Shown here: positions 40,147 to 49,980 of the stretch, piece after piece | How positions within the stretch are numbered: the first letter of the stretch is position 1 | Layout: every line of letters starts with the position of its first letter | Source: Candidatus Dormiibacterota bacterium | GTDB lineage: Bacteria; Chloroflexota; Dormibacteria; Aeolococcales; Aeolococcaceae | DNA: 64,000 bases | Direction: 5' to 3' | NCBI GenBank assembly: GCA_003153505.1 | Contig: PLZA01000014.1 | Location: 176,915-240,914, forward strand | Made by a program: the position numbers and the translations under genes | The notes under the pieces: model-generated | The model's input: the letters and a program-made list of their open reading frames with translations, nothing else | What the model was told of the DNA's origin: nothing | The model's database searches: none

Positions 40147-40875
40147 GTGACCGACGAGATTCCAGGATTTCCGGAGCGATTCCCCGTCCGCGACGACGGC
40201 GTCCGTAGCTGGCGGTATCGGGCGGTCTCCCTCATCTGCAGGACGTCGCTCCGAGGCTTCTTCGGCCGCGGGCTCCAGATCGATGCCATCTCGGCGGTCC
40301 CCGCCGACGGGCCGTTGCTGGTGGTGTGCAACCACCTGAGCAACATCGATCCGTGGATCTTCGGTGGATTCGGGCCGGGCGTCCTCTACTGCATGTCGAA
40401 GCGCGAGCTGTTCAACAACCCGATCGTTGCCTGGATCCTCGCCGGCTGCAACTGCTTCCCGATCGATCGCGGCACTGCGGATCGCCGGGCGCTCCGGACC
40501 GCGCTCGACGTCCTTGCCCGCAAGGGTCGCCTGCTCATCTTTCTGGAGGGCACTCGTTCGGCGACACCTGGGATGCGGCGAGCTGAAGCCGGAGTTGGAT
40601 TCCTGGCGCGCCGCTCGGGCGGGTCGATCCTGCCCGTGGGCGTCTGGGGCACCGAAGCCGCCCTGCCACGGGGCCGAAAGTTTCCGAAGCGCGTGCCCAT
40701 CCGGCTCACGTTGGGTCCGGTGTTTCAGCTGCCGGAGCGCGTGCCCGGAGAGCGTCGTGACGACCAGGCGGTGGCCGATCTCATCGGATCGCGAATCGCC
40801 GAGCTGCTTCCCCCCGAATACCGAGGGGTGTATGCGTCCCTCGAGGCGCCCGAGGTGGTCAACCGACCCGGTTAG
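40147..40875 (+). CDS. 1-acyl-sn-glycerol-3-phosphate acyltransferase-like (PlsC)
   Basis: 242 aa. Catalytic HX4D motif in VCNHLSNIDPW, the FLEGTRSATPG glycerol-phosphate site (FPEGTRS type) and GGSILPVGVWGTE. Adds an acyl chain to lysophosphatidate or a similar acceptor at the inner membrane face. GTG 40147 is supported by the TACCAT box; an upstream ATG at 40111 would add 12 residues. Monocistronic between tRNA-Lys and the convergent H1-like gene. A lipid-modifying role for a glycolipid cannot be excluded. Confidence 0.9.
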   Translation: MTDEIPGFPERFPVRDDGVRSWRYRAVSLICRTSLRGFFGRGLQIDAISAVPADGPLLVVCNHLSNIDPWIFGGFGPGVLYCMSKRELFNNPIVAWILAGCNCFPIDRGTADRRALRTALDVLARKGRLLIFLEGTRSATPGMRRAEAGVGFLARRSGGSILPVGVWGTEAALPRGRKFPKRVPIRLTLGPVFQLPERVPGERRDDQAVADLIGSRIAELLPPEYRGVYASLEAPEVVNRPG

Positions 40876-40908
40876 CCCTGGCCCGGTATACAGCCCGAAT
40901 ACGAGCGG

Positions 40909-42183
40909 TCAGCGGCCCCGGCGGCTCGCGGCGGGCTTGGCACGGGCCGGCTTCGGGGCCCCCGCCGAGGGCCGCTTGGCGGCTGTCGTGCGACTGGACT
41001 TGGGCGGTACCGCCTTCGCGGTCGGTCGCTTTGGTGCCGGTGCCTTTGCTCTCGCGGCAGGCTTGGCGGCGGATCTGGTCACGGATTTCGGGGCCGACCG
41101 GCTCGGTGCCGCTCGCGCGGCGGTCTTGGCGCTCACCGCGCGCTTTGGGGTGCTCTTGACGGCGACGGCCTTGGCGGCCGAGGCCTTGGCGGCCGAGGCC
41201 TTGGCGGCTGTGGCCTTGGCGGCGGGCTTCGCTTTGCCGGCGCCCGGAGGCTTCACCTTGGCGGCGGACTTGGCTTTGGTCGCAGGCTGGGTCTTCACCG
41301 TCGGCTTCGGTTTGGGCTTCGCTGCCGGCTTGGCCTTGGACGCTGGAGTTGCTTTGACGGCGAACGCCGCCTTGGCGACCGGCTTGGCCTTGGACACCGG
41401 GGTCGCCTTGATGGCAGCCCTGGCCTTCATCGGTGCCGCAGCGGTGACCGCAGCCATCGCCCGCGGTGGTCGGGGCGGAGCGGGCGCGGGGGTTGCTGGG
41501 CGCTGGGGCGGGGGAAAGGCGGTCGCGCGAGGCTCGCCACGCCTCGGCGTCGCCGGCGCGGCCTTCGGCGCCGGGGGCGTCACCACCGCGGCCGGCACCG
41601 GTTCCACAGCCGCGGGGGCCACCACACCGTTGGCGGGAGGACGCGGACCACGGTCACCGACACGGACGGGCTCGACCATCAGTTGTGTCAGCTCGGCATG
41701 GCGCTCCGGGGTCTCCGCTGTCTCGAGGCACGTGAAGGCGACGACCTCCTTGGTGTCCGAGTGCCTCTCGAACCGCACGATCGCCGTCTGGCTCAAGACC
41801 GTCTCGACGACCCCGCGTGAGCCGACCGGGTAGTCCCCGATCGAGGTGCCGGTGCGAGGGCGAGTGTTCGACGTCAGGATCACGCGCTCACCGACGCCGA
41901 AGGGTGGCGGCGGCTCCTCGCGCGCGCCGGGCGGGCGGCCGGGAGTTGGCGACGGACGCGGTGCGGGTGCGACGACCACGGGCGGCGCCACGACCGCGAC
42001 GACCTCCGCGCCATCGTCATCCTCGTCGTCATCGTCGTCCACCTCGACGACCACGCCGATCTCGATCGCGATCTCCTCGGTGTCGTCCAGTTCGACGGCA
42101 TCTGCCTCGAGGACCTCGGCGACCGGGGTCTCCGGCTCTTGCTGATCGGCGTCGACGGTGGGGTTGGTTGGTTCTTGGGGCAT
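40909..42183 (-). CDS. Histone-H1-like protein with acidic N-terminus and SH3-like domain
   Basis: 424 aa, not assigned to a known family. Three parts: an acidic, Glu/Asp-rich N-terminus (1-75) with a DDDDDEDDD run; a compact beta domain (about 95-160) reading FGVGERVILTSNTRP and then GSRGVVETVLSQTAIVRFE, which resembles an SH3/KOW barrel; and a Pro- then Lys/Ala/Pro-rich tail (about 190-424) of the histone-H1/HU-tail kind, with repeats such as AKASAAKASAAKA and ending PAASRRGR. The tail should bind DNA or RNA. Alone between two convergent/divergent genes. The repeated tail evolves fast, so homologues may align only in the barrel. Confidence 0.82.
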   Translation of the reverse strand: MPQEPTNPTVDADQQEPETPVAEVLEADAVELDDTEEIAIEIGVVVEVDDDDDEDDDGAEVVAVVAPPVVVAPAPRPSPTPGRPPGAREEPPPPFGVGERVILTSNTRPRTGTSIGDYPVGSRGVVETVLSQTAIVRFERHSDTKEVVAFTCLETAETPERHAELTQLMVEPVRVGDRGPRPPANGVVAPAAVEPVPAAVVTPPAPKAAPATPRRGEPRATAFPPPQRPATPAPAPPRPPRAMAAVTAAAPMKARAAIKATPVSKAKPVAKAAFAVKATPASKAKPAAKPKPKPTVKTQPATKAKSAAKVKPPGAGKAKPAAKATAAKASAAKASAAKAVAVKSTPKRAVSAKTAARAAPSRSAPKSVTRSAAKPAARAKAPAPKRPTAKAVPPKSSRTTAAKRPSAGAPKPARAKPAASRRGR

Positions 42184-42207
42184 TCAGGCTCGTATGTGAC
42201 GGATCGG

Positions 42208-42213
42208 TAGACT
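42208..42213 (+). promoter_or_regulatory. Putative -10 box (TAGACT) for the GT2 gene
   Basis: TAGACT ends nine bases before ATG 42223 (three before an alternative GTG at 42217). Confidence 0.4.
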
Positions 42214-42222
42214 GGGGTGCAG

Positions 42223-43755
42223 ATGATCGCGCGATCCAGGGCGATCCCGCTGTCGCAACATACCCAGCAGCGGCTCCTTGAAATCCTCCCGGGCGCCCTC
42301 ACGTGGTTTGCTCTGCTCGTCCCGGTGGTCGCAGCGTTCGCGATCAGGCTCAACGATCCCGGGATGCTGTGGATCCTCGGCGTGGGGGCCGTGGTGCTCG
42401 ATGCCTACTGGCTGGTCAGGACCACGGTCACCGTTCGAGGCGTCCGCAAGACGCTGAAGGCGCTGAAGGCGACCGAGTCCGTCGACTGGTGGCGCCGTTG
42501 TCAGGAGTTCGAGGCGGCGCGCCCCGAGGGCGCTCCTGCCCCCTCCGAGCTGGTGCACTGCGCGCTCATCCCGACGTACACGGAATCGTATGACGTACTC
42601 CGTGCGACCGTGGCCGCGCTCGCCGCGCAGAACTACCCCGAGCATCTTCGGGTCTGCGCGATCATCACCCGCGAGACCGACGCAGGCGGCATCGAGAACG
42701 TTGCCAGGCTGCGGGCCGAGTTCGCCTCGTCGTTTCGATTGTTCCTGCACATCAGGGATCCGCTGCTGCCGGGGATCGTCGTCGGCAAGTCGGCGGCGAT
42801 GGCCTATGGCGGCCCCGTGCTGCGGGCCGCCTGTGACGAACTGGGGCTCGATCCCGCCAGGACGATGGTCACCGACCTCGATTCCGATTTCCGCCTGCAC
42901 GCGCAGTACTTCGCGTACATCACCCTGCAGTTCTGCGAGGCTGAGGATCGACTCGTGTCGATTTGGCAACCGGTGCCCGTGTTTCTCAACAATATCTGGC
43001 GCGTGCCGACCGCGGTGCGGGTGATGGCGACCGCGGCGACGCAGTGGCAGATGTTCCTGCACCAGAATCCGCACCGGCTCGTCATGTTCTCCTCGTACTC
43101 GATGTCGCTCGACCTGCTCGGCAGCGTTGGATACTGGGACTCGGATGTGATCCCGGAGGATTCGCGGTTCTTCTGGAAAGCCTTCTTCCATTGCGGCGGA
43201 AAGCTGAACACCCGCCCCGCCTTCATCCCGGTGTATGGCGATGCGCCGCGCGCGCGGGGCTACGCGGCGACGCACGCGTCGCAGTACAACCAGATCAAGC
43301 GATGGGCCTGGGGTGCGACGGATATCCCTTATGTCACATCACGAATGCTGAGTCATCCCGAGATCCCATGGCGCCTCCGCGCGCGCCGCTATTCGAATCT
43401 CATCTTCAACCACCTGACGTGGGCCACCCTGCCGTTGCTCCTCTTCTTCGGAGGTGCGTTGCCGGCGTTCATCGACCTCGACTACAGCCTCTCGTCAACG
43501 TCGACACTCCTCGGAAGCCTCAGTGCCAGCATCCTCACGATCACGCTGCTGAACACCTTGCTGCTGGTGCAGGTTGATTACCAGATCTGTCCGAAACCAA
43601 AGCAGTGGCCATGGTGGCGTCGAAGGTGGGCGGAGCTACAGCTGTTCACGTACCCGGTGGTGGGGCTTGCCTTGAGCGTGATCCCCGCGCTCGAGGCGCA
43701 GACCAGGCTGATGTTCGGTGCATACCTCGAATATCACGTCACCGAGAAGGAGTAG
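42223..43755 (+). CDS. Membrane glycosyltransferase, family 2
   Basis: 510 aa. Two N-terminal membrane helices (about 22-65), a cytosolic GT-A domain with LIPTYTESYDVLRATVAALA, the metal-binding DxD in VTDLDSDFRLHAQY, the acceptor motif VIPEDSRFFWKAFF and the processive-type QxxRW (QIKRWAWGATD), then C-terminal helices (about 395-500). It resembles cellulose-synthase-like or hyaluronan-type GT2 enzymes; donor and product unknown. ATG 42223 is used because of the TAGACT box. Divergent from the H1-like gene. Confidence 0.88.
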   Translation: MIARSRAIPLSQHTQQRLLEILPGALTWFALLVPVVAAFAIRLNDPGMLWILGVGAVVLDAYWLVRTTVTVRGVRKTLKALKATESVDWWRRCQEFEAARPEGAPAPSELVHCALIPTYTESYDVLRATVAALAAQNYPEHLRVCAIITRETDAGGIENVARLRAEFASSFRLFLHIRDPLLPGIVVGKSAAMAYGGPVLRAACDELGLDPARTMVTDLDSDFRLHAQYFAYITLQFCEAEDRLVSIWQPVPVFLNNIWRVPTAVRVMATAATQWQMFLHQNPHRLVMFSSYSMSLDLLGSVGYWDSDVIPEDSRFFWKAFFHCGGKLNTRPAFIPVYGDAPRARGYAATHASQYNQIKRWAWGATDIPYVTSRMLSHPEIPWRLRARRYSNLIFNHLTWATLPLLLFFGGALPAFIDLDYSLSSTSTLLGSLSASILTITLLNTLLLVQVDYQICPKPKQWPWWRRRWAELQLFTYPVVGLALSVIPALEAQTRLMFGAYLEYHVTEKE

Positions 43756-43767
43756 CGACCGGCTCCC

Positions 43768-44886
43768 TCAGTTGCCGAGGACGCTGCGATACGTGGCGGC
43801 GGTCATCTCGGCGGCGCGCCGCCAGGTGAAGGTCGCGGCCCAGGCGATGCCGGCGGCTCGCTGCAGCTCGCGCTCTCGCGCATCATCGAGGAGGCGATCG
43901 ATGGCCGCCGCCATGGCACCGGCATCGCCATCAGGGACGACTGCAGCCGCGTCCCCGCCGACCGCGCGAAGCGATGAGTTGTCAAAGACCACGGCCGGTG
44001 TCGCGCACGCCATGGCCTCGAGCGGCGGCAATCCAAAGCCCTCGTATGCAGAGGTGAAGACGAACACCGATGCTGCCGTGTAGAGAGCGACGAGATCGTC
44101 AGTGGTGACGTGACCGATCACCCGGCTGTGCTCGGCCAGGCCCGCGCGTGCCAGTGCGCTGGTCACCGTCGCGGTGAACGTGCCCTGATCGCCGGCGATG
44201 ACGAGCGCAACGTCATGCTCGCGCCGCACTCGCCGGACGACATCGGCAAGCAGTGCGATGCGCTTGCGGGGATCGAACGTGCCCACGGCGAGCAGGAACG
44301 GCCGTTCCAGGCGGAGTTTGTCGCGCAGACGATCGACCACTTCGCTGGAGGCGGGGTGGAAGACTGGGGAGATCCCTTCGGGGATCACCGTGATGCGGCT
44401 CGGGTCCGTCTTCGTGAAATGGAGCACATCGCTGCGTGTCGCATCGGAAACGGCGATCACCGCGTCGGCGCGGCGAAGCAGGCGCAGCCCCAGCACGCGC
44501 GCCCTGCGGACCCATGGATAGTCGCGAGGCATCACGAAGGGAATCAGGTCGTGAACGGTGACCACCACAGGGAGCCGCGTGCGCCACGGTTGCCCGAACT
44601 CGATTGCGTGGTAGAGATCGGCCGTGGAACCGCGGAGCGCATTGGCCACGAACAGGGTGTCGGCGATCGGCTGCAGCGTTGGGTGCACGACCCTGATCCG
44701 GCGCGCCGACGGCATCAGCACGCTGCTCATCTCCGCCGGTGGCTCGTGGTGTGCCGAGAGCAGCAGGCTCACCTGCGGCGGATCCGCGAGCTCACGAAGT
44801 CCGCCGAGCAAACCGCGTTCGTAGCTTCCGATCCCGCGCACCGAGGAGGCGCCCTGGAGCGGCCGCCCGTCCATGACGACCCTCAC
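43768..44886 (-). CDS. Glycosyltransferase family 4 (GT-B fold)
   Basis: 372 aa. Starts VVMDGRPLQGASSVRGIGSY, the glycine-rich acceptor-side loop of GT4 mannosyl/rhamnosyl transferases; VTVHDLIPFVMP and AVSDATRSDVLHF follow. The donor-side motif is AYEGFGLPPLEAMAC (E-x7-E). It moves a sugar from a nucleotide donor with retention of configuration, probably in polysaccharide assembly. Starts at GTG 44886; divergent from apt. Convergent with the membrane GT2 gene, 12 bases apart. Confidence 0.92.
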   Translation of the reverse strand: MRVVMDGRPLQGASSVRGIGSYERGLLGGLRELADPPQVSLLLSAHHEPPAEMSSVLMPSARRIRVVHPTLQPIADTLFVANALRGSTADLYHAIEFGQPWRTRLPVVVTVHDLIPFVMPRDYPWVRRARVLGLRLLRRADAVIAVSDATRSDVLHFTKTDPSRITVIPEGISPVFHPASSEVVDRLRDKLRLERPFLLAVGTFDPRKRIALLADVVRRVRREHDVALVIAGDQGTFTATVTSALARAGLAEHSRVIGHVTTDDLVALYTAASVFVFTSAYEGFGLPPLEAMACATPAVVFDNSSLRAVGGDAAAVVPDGDAGAMAAAIDRLLDDARERELQRAAGIAWAATFTWRRAAEMTAATYRSVLGN

Positions 44887-44931
44887 GTCGGACGACTGAC
44901 TGGGGAGGGCACGGTCACAGAGTCTGTCGGA

Positions 44932-44937
44932 TAGACT
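44932..44937 (+). promoter_or_regulatory. Putative -10 box (TAGACT) for apt-ahcY
   Basis: TAGACT ends seven bases before GTG 44945, a leaderless arrangement identical in spacing to meaB. Confidence 0.5.
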
Positions 44938-44944
44938 GGCTCTG

Positions 44945-45505
44945 GTGACGATTCAAGAGCTGGACGTGATGGAACGGCTGCGCTCCCTGATCCGCGATGT
45001 GCCGGACTTCCCCCGGCCCGGGATTGTCTTCAAGGACATCACGTTGTTGTTGGGCGATCGCGCTGCATTCACCGCTGCCGTGTCAGCACTTGCGCAGCCC
45101 TACCGCGATGAGGGTGTCGACCTGGTCGCGGGGATCGAATCGCGCGGGTTCATCCTCGGGGGCGCTGTGGCAGACCGTCTTGGAGCCGGGTTCGCGTTGG
45201 TCCGCAAGGAAGGAAGGCTGCCGTCCACTCGAATCTCCCAGGCGTACTCGCTCGAGTACGGCGAGGCGGTGGTCGAGATGCATGCGGACGCGATCAAGCC
45301 CGGCGAGCGCGTGCTGATCGTCGACGACCTGCTTGCGACCGGGGGCACCGCCGCTGCGGCCGCCGCCCTGGTAGACCGGCTGGGTGGCGATATCGTGGGC
45401 TTTGCCTTTTTGATCGAGTTGAGCGCGCTCGGGGGATCGGCCGCGCTCGGCGGGCGACCGTACACGGCGCTGTTGCCTATGAAGACAGATGGAGGAATCG
45501 CGTGA
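44945..45505 (+). CDS. apt: Adenine phosphoribosyltransferase
   Basis: 186 aa. Makes AMP from adenine and [29 protein letters not shown] is spread over residues 10-36 (characteristic Apt opening), [11 protein letters not shown] follows, and the PRPP-binding loop is [17 protein letters not shown]. The GTG start follows TAGACT directly. The next gene, ahcY, overlaps by four bases. AhcY releases adenosine; Apt salvages adenine, so both serve purine recycling from the methyl cycle, though a step from adenosine to adenine or AMP is not encoded here. Confidence 0.95.
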   Translation: MTIQELDVMERLRSLIRDVPDFPRPGIVFKDITLLLGDRAAFTAAVSALAQPYRDEGVDLVAGIESRGFILGGAVADRLGAGFALVRKEGRLPSTRISQAYSLEYGEAVVEMHADAIKPGERVLIVDDLLATGGTAAAAAALVDRLGGDIVGFAFLIELSALGGSAALGGRPYTALLPMKTDGGIA

Positions 45506-46782
45506 CCAACGTGATGAAAGTGGCCGAGTCTGACGTTGCCGACCCGAGCCTGGCCGGCGAAGGACAGCGCCTCATCGATTGGGCGGCACGGGAGATGCCG
45601 GTCCTTCGCATCATCCGCGAGCGATTCGCCCGCGAGCGCCCGCTCGAGGGTCTGCGTATCGGCGCATGCCTGCACGTGACCAGCGAGACCGCCAACCTCG
45701 CCATCACCCTGAAGGCCGGCGGTGCCCATGTCAGCCTCTGCGCGAGCAACCCCCTGTCGACGCAGGACGCGGTTGCCGCAGCGCTCGCGCGCCAGCACGG
45801 GATCCCCACCTTCGCGGTGAAAGGCGAGGACTCCGCCCGGTACTACGCCCACATCCAGTCGGTGCTCGATGCACAACCGCAGGTCACGATGGACGACGGC
45901 GCAGACCTGGTCGCGGAGTTGCACAAGGGGCGGCGCGAGCTGCTCGAGCACGTGATCGCCGGGACCGAGGAGACCACCACCGGAGTCGTCAGGCTTCGCG
46001 CGATGGCTCGTGACGGCGCGCTCCGCTTTCCGATCATCGCCGTCAACGAGGCGCTCACCAAGCATCTCTTCGACAACCGGTACGGCACCGGGCAGAGCAC
46101 CATCGACGGTTTGATCAGGGCCACCAACGTGCTGCTCGCCAGCAAGACGATGGTTGTCTGCGGCTACGGGTGGTGCGGTCGTGGTCTCGCCAGCCGCGCG
46201 ACCGGGCTCGGCGCGCACGTGATCGTCACCGAGGTCGACCCGACGAGGGCTCTCGAGGCCGTGATGGACGGCTACCGCGTGATGCCCCTCGCCGAGGCAG
46301 CACCGGAAGCCGACATCGTCATCACCGTGACCGGCGACATCAACGTGATCGACCGAGGCGCGATCGAGCGTTTCAAGGACGGAGCGATCATCGCCAACAG
46401 TGGCCACTTCAACGACGAGATCAATCTCGCCGCGATCGACGACATGTCGGTCGAGGTCACCGCGCCGCGCACCTTTGTGCAATCCCACAGACTTCGCGAC
46501 GGACGCACGGTGCACGTGCTCGCCGAGGGCCGCCTGCTCAACCTCGCCGCAGCCGAGGGTCACCCCGCGGCCGTCATGGACATGAGCTTCGCCAACCAGG
46601 CGCTGTGCGCGGAGCACATCGCCAAACACCACAAGAACCTGGAGATCGCCGTCCACGACGTTCCCCAGGACATCGACCGCGAGGTGGCGCGACTCAAGTT
46701 GCAGGCCATGGGGGTGAGCATCGACACGCTCACCGACGAGCAGCGGAAGTACCTCGCATCCTGGGAATCGGGGACCACCTGA
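45502..46782 (+). CDS. ahcY: Adenosylhomocysteinase
   Basis: 426 aa. Splits S-adenosylhomocysteine to adenosine and homocysteine with tightly bound NAD. Motifs: [65 protein letters not shown] loop [13 protein letters not shown], and NSGHFNDEI. It lacks the ~40-residue insertion of many bacterial and eukaryotic forms and ends [11 protein letters not shown] rather than with the KYRY-type tail, like archaeal-type enzymes. Coupled to apt upstream; the M16 peptidase starts two bases after its stop. Confidence 0.96.
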   Translation: MTNVMKVAESDVADPSLAGEGQRLIDWAAREMPVLRIIRERFARERPLEGLRIGACLHVTSETANLAITLKAGGAHVSLCASNPLSTQDAVAAALARQHGIPTFAVKGEDSARYYAHIQSVLDAQPQVTMDDGADLVAELHKGRRELLEHVIAGTEETTTGVVRLRAMARDGALRFPIIAVNEALTKHLFDNRYGTGQSTIDGLIRATNVLLASKTMVVCGYGWCGRGLASRATGLGAHVIVTEVDPTRALEAVMDGYRVMPLAEAAPEADIVITVTGDINVIDRGAIERFKDGAIIANSGHFNDEINLAAIDDMSVEVTAPRTFVQSHRLRDGRTVHVLAEGRLLNLAAAEGHPAAVMDMSFANQALCAEHIAKHHKNLEIAVHDVPQDIDREVARLKLQAMGVSIDTLTDEQRKYLASWESGTT

Positions 46783-46784
46783 CG

Positions 46785-48092
46785 GTGGCGCTGAACCTTC
46801 CGTACCGCCCCGAGCTGACGGTGCTCGACAGCGGCGTCAGCCTGCTCAACGCGCCGTCGGCGAGCCGGAACTCCGGAGTCTTCCTGATCGTGCGTGCCGG
46901 CTCGCGGGACGAGTCCGCCGAAACCTCGGGGCTCGCCCACTACCTCGAGCACATGTTCTTCAAGGGCACCGAGCGACGCCCCACGACCAAGATCATCTCG
47001 CGCGAGATCGATCGCCTCGGCGCCAACACCAACGCATACACGGACACCGAGGAGGTCGCGTACTTCGCGGAAGGTCCGGCGACGGCAATGCTCGAGCTTG
47101 CTGATGTCATCTGCGACATGCTGAGCCGGCCGCTCTTCGCGGCGGAGGAGGTCGAGCGCGAACGCAACGTCGTGCTCCAGGAACTGTCCATGCGGCTCGC
47201 CGATCCCGACGGCTGGATCTGGGACCGTCTCGGGACGGTCGCGTTCGGCGGCGACCAGCCGATGTCCTGGTCGGCGGCGGGATTCCCGGCGGTGATCGAG
47301 AAAGCGACGCGCGAGCAGCTCACCGACTACCACCGCGCGTTCTACGCGCCCGCATCGATGTGCCTGGTCATCGCGGGCGGCGCGACGCTGAGCCAGGACC
47401 AGGCGCTCGAGCTGCTCGCGGACATCCCGCGTGGGAAGCCACGCCCCCGCAAGAAGGCCAAGTGGGGCCTCGGTGATCGCTACACCGCCAACGTCCGCCC
47501 GGTCACTGCCCAGGAGGAGCCGCAGGTGCACATGGTGTTCGCGGTGCCCGGGATCCCGGCGACCGATCCGCGACGCACCCAGCTCTCGGTGATGACTCAC
47601 GTGCTCGGGGGCGGTATGTCGTCGCGCCTCTTCCAGACCGTTCGTGAGCGCAACGGCCTCTGCTACAGCATCTACGCGCACCACGCCGGCTTCGACGACA
47701 CAGGACTCTTCGCGATCGCCACGGCCACACGCCCCAAGGACGCGCGCAAGGCCACGAGCCTCGCGTTCAAGGAGTTCCGCAAGATGGCGTCCAAGCGTGT
47801 CGCCGCCGATGAGCTCGCCGCCGCGAAATCGGCGATGATCGGACGGCTGCTGCGTTCGACCGAGACGTCGATCGCGAGTGCCCGCTTCTACGGCAGTCGC
47901 TGGCGTGCCGGGTTAAGGCTCGAGACACCGGACGAGCGAGCCGATGCCATCCTCAAGGTCACTGCCGAAGAGGTGCAGACCATCGCCGAGGAGATCGCCG
48001 GGGGCATCGGCGACGTGCGTATGGCGCTCGTGGGCCCGTCCGATCAGGGAGAAGAGCTCCTCTCGGCAATCGAGTCGACAGCAGCCCGCTGA
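46785..48092 (+). CDS. M16-family zinc metallopeptidase
   Basis: 435 aa, single M16 unit of two homologous halves. The inverted zinc motif HxxEH is His52-Tyr-Leu-Glu55-His56 in LAHYLEHMFFKGTE; the third ligand lies in TDTEEVAYF. GGGMSSRLFQTVRERNGLCYS is the conserved second-half motif (processing-peptidase beta-like). Probably degrades or processes short peptides. GTG 46785 is the first start after ahcY; no strong ribosome-binding site, so coupling to ahcY is likely. Functional link to apt and ahcY is not evident. Confidence 0.9.
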   Translation: MALNLPYRPELTVLDSGVSLLNAPSASRNSGVFLIVRAGSRDESAETSGLAHYLEHMFFKGTERRPTTKIISREIDRLGANTNAYTDTEEVAYFAEGPATAMLELADVICDMLSRPLFAAEEVERERNVVLQELSMRLADPDGWIWDRLGTVAFGGDQPMSWSAAGFPAVIEKATREQLTDYHRAFYAPASMCLVIAGGATLSQDQALELLADIPRGKPRPRKKAKWGLGDRYTANVRPVTAQEEPQVHMVFAVPGIPATDPRRTQLSVMTHVLGGGMSSRLFQTVRERNGLCYSIYAHHAGFDDTGLFAIATATRPKDARKATSLAFKEFRKMASKRVAADELAAAKSAMIGRLLRSTETSIASARFYGSRWRAGLRLETPDERADAILKVTAEEVQTIAEEIAGGIGDVRMALVGPSDQGEELLSAIESTAAR

Positions 48093-48106
48093 GGCCTGGG
48101 CCTCTC

Positions 48107-49231
48107 TCAGGGCGCGAGCAGCGCGCGGTCGAGGCTCTCGGCCACTCGCTCGAGGTCGCGCGTGGTCAGGCCCGGGTGGATGGGCAGCGAAAGACAGCGT
48201 GACGTGCATTCGAGCGCGACGGGCGTGTCGTCGCGGTGCACGCGCGGGTGGTTGCGATAGGCGTCGTGGTCCCAGACGAGTCCGGGGTAGTACACGCCTG
48301 CGTCGACCCCATCGGACGACATCGACGCGGCGACGCGGTCACGATCGACTCCGGGCTCGAGGAGCACCGTGTACTGATGCCAGACGTGGCGTCGACCGGC
48401 GGGCACGAGGGGAGTTGTGACTGCCGGAATGCTCGCAAGCAATGACGTCAGCACCGCTGCATTGTCCCGGCGCGCTCTGCTGATCTCGTCGAGTCGCTCC
48501 ATCTGGGGAATGGCGATCGCCGCGGCCACATCGGTCATCCGCCAGTTCTGGCCGATCATGGCATAATCGTAGCGGGTGCGCATCCCCTGGTTGCGCATGA
48601 CGCGGAGCCGCTCGGCGAGCATCGAGTCGTCGGTGGTGACGCACCCGCCCTCACCGCTGGTGATGTTCTTGGTTGCGTAGAAGGAGAAACAGCCGAGCCC
48701 GAAGCTCCCCGTGCGGCGGCCGTCCACCTCGGCGGCATGCGCCTGGGCGGCATCCTCGACCACAGAGAGCCCGTGCGTCGCGGCAAGGGACATGAGCGGG
48801 CGCATGTCACAGGGGAGCCCGTAGAGATGAACTGGCACGATCGCGGCTGTCGACGGCCCGATGAGTGCGGCGACCGACGTGGGATCGATGGTGAAGTCGT
48901 CGCGGATGTCCGCGAAACGGACCGACGCCCCACTGCGCAGGATCGCATTGATGGTGGCCGCAAAGGTGAACGGGGACGTGATCACCTCCTGACCCGGGCC
49001 GATCTCGAGCACGGCGAGCGCCGCGTCGAGCGCAACGGTGCCGTTGGCCACCGCGACCGCGTGCGCGGTGCCCGCCATCGCCGTGCACAACGCTTCGAAG
49101 CGCTCGACCATCGGTCCCTGCGCAAGGTGACCGCTGCGCAGCACCGAGAGCACCAGTGCCTCGACCTCGCGGCCGAGCAGCGGTGCGGAGATCCGGATGC
49201 GAGGAGCTGTCGAAGTGTCGCTGAGGGTCAC
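48107..49231 (-). CDS. DegT/DnrJ/EryC1/StrS sugar aminotransferase
   Basis: 374 aa PLP enzyme that aminates a nucleotide keto-sugar. PLP-anchoring Lys in CFSFYATKNITSGEGG, AVANGTVALDAALAVL, TFAATINAILRSGA and VHLYGLPCDM are family signatures. Start GTG 49231 overlaps the GT2 stop by four bases; the longer frame is only GT2 shadow. Together with the Gfo/Idh dehydrogenase two genes upstream it resembles WlbA/WlbE-type pairs that oxidise and then aminate UDP-sugars at C3 (inference). Last gene of a minus-strand polysaccharide unit. Confidence 0.93.
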   Translation of the reverse strand: MTLSDTSTAPRIRISAPLLGREVEALVLSVLRSGHLAQGPMVERFEALCTAMAGTAHAVAVANGTVALDAALAVLEIGPGQEVITSPFTFAATINAILRSGASVRFADIRDDFTIDPTSVAALIGPSTAAIVPVHLYGLPCDMRPLMSLAATHGLSVVEDAAQAHAAEVDGRRTGSFGLGCFSFYATKNITSGEGGCVTTDDSMLAERLRVMRNQGMRTRYDYAMIGQNWRMTDVAAAIAIPQMERLDEISRARRDNAAVLTSLLASIPAVTTPLVPAGRRHVWHQYTVLLEPGVDRDRVAASMSSDGVDAGVYYPGLVWDHDAYRNHPRVHRDDTPVALECTSRCLSLPIHPGLTTRDLERVAESLDRALLAP

Positions 49232-49980
49232 GACGGAGGCGCCTCGCTCGCACTCGTGCGCGCCGATGGCCGCTGTTCGTCGGCAAGGCGACGGCGCAGC
49301 GCCAGCAGGCCCGCCGCCATCGACACGGAGTCGCGAAGCGGGGAGACGGTGGACCTGCCCGATGCCGTGTACACGACCGGGATCTCGAGAGGTGTCACGC
49401 CCTCGTGGACCGCCCACATGTTGATCTCGGCTCCGATCAGGTAGTCGCCGGCGCGCAGGCGCGGCAGCAGGAGCTGGGCCAGCGATCGCTGGATGAGCAC
49501 AGACCCCTGGGTATCGAGGTCCAACCCGATGAGGCGGGCGCGGAGGATCCCGAATCCAGCCGACATCGCGCGCCGGACCATCGGCGTCTCGATCTGCGAC
49601 TCGCGGTGGCTCTTGGAGCCCATCACCAGTTGCGGTCGCGGGCTGAGACCCAGATACCCGTCGAGGTCGGTGAATCCGAAGGGCAGGTCGGCCGCGGTGA
49701 GGACGAACGAGTCGCCCCGGGCCAGCGCCATGCCCCGGCGCCAGGCGAACCCGAGGCCCTTCGCCGAGGTGGTCACCCGAACTGCAACGTCCTCACTGCC
49801 CATGGCCGCAGCCAGCGAGAGGCAGAGGGGGCCTGACCCGTCGGTCGACCCGTTCTCGACGAGGATGATCTCCGAGCCGGGAAGATGGCCGAGACGCGCA
49901 ACCAGCAGTCGCACCGTCCTCCGAAGATCGGCGATCTGGTTGTGGACCGGGATCACGTAGCTGACGCTCGGTTCGCTCAT
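49228..49980 (-). CDS. Glycosyltransferase family 2 (cytosolic, DPM-synthase-like)
   Basis: 250 aa. VSYVIPVHNQIADLRRTVRLL opening, EIILVENGSTDGS, and ADLPFGFTDLDGYL where the metal-binding acidic motif is expected. No membrane helices. It probably transfers a sugar to a lipid carrier or growing glycan. ATG 49980 overlaps the stop of the dehydrogenase gene by four bases, and its own stop overlaps the aminotransferase start by four. The frame allows a start two codons earlier. Confidence 0.88.
   Translation of the reverse strand: MSEPSVSYVIPVHNQIADLRRTVRLLVARLGHLPGSEIILVENGSTDGSGPLCLSLAAAMGSEDVAVRVTTSAKGLGFAWRRGMALARGDSFVLTAADLPFGFTDLDGYLGLSPRPQLVMGSKSHRESQIETPMVRRAMSAGFGILRARLIGLDLDTQGSVLIQRSLAQLLLPRLRAGDYLIGAEINMWAVHEGVTPLEIPVVYTASGRSTVSPLRDSVSMAAGLLALRRRLADEQRPSARTSASEAPPS

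Noticed and set aside
41161..41230. Short direct repeats (GCCTTGGCGGCCGA units), possible CRISPR or minisatellite
   Set aside because: They encode the AKASAAKA repeats of the H1-like tail in frame and have no spacers.
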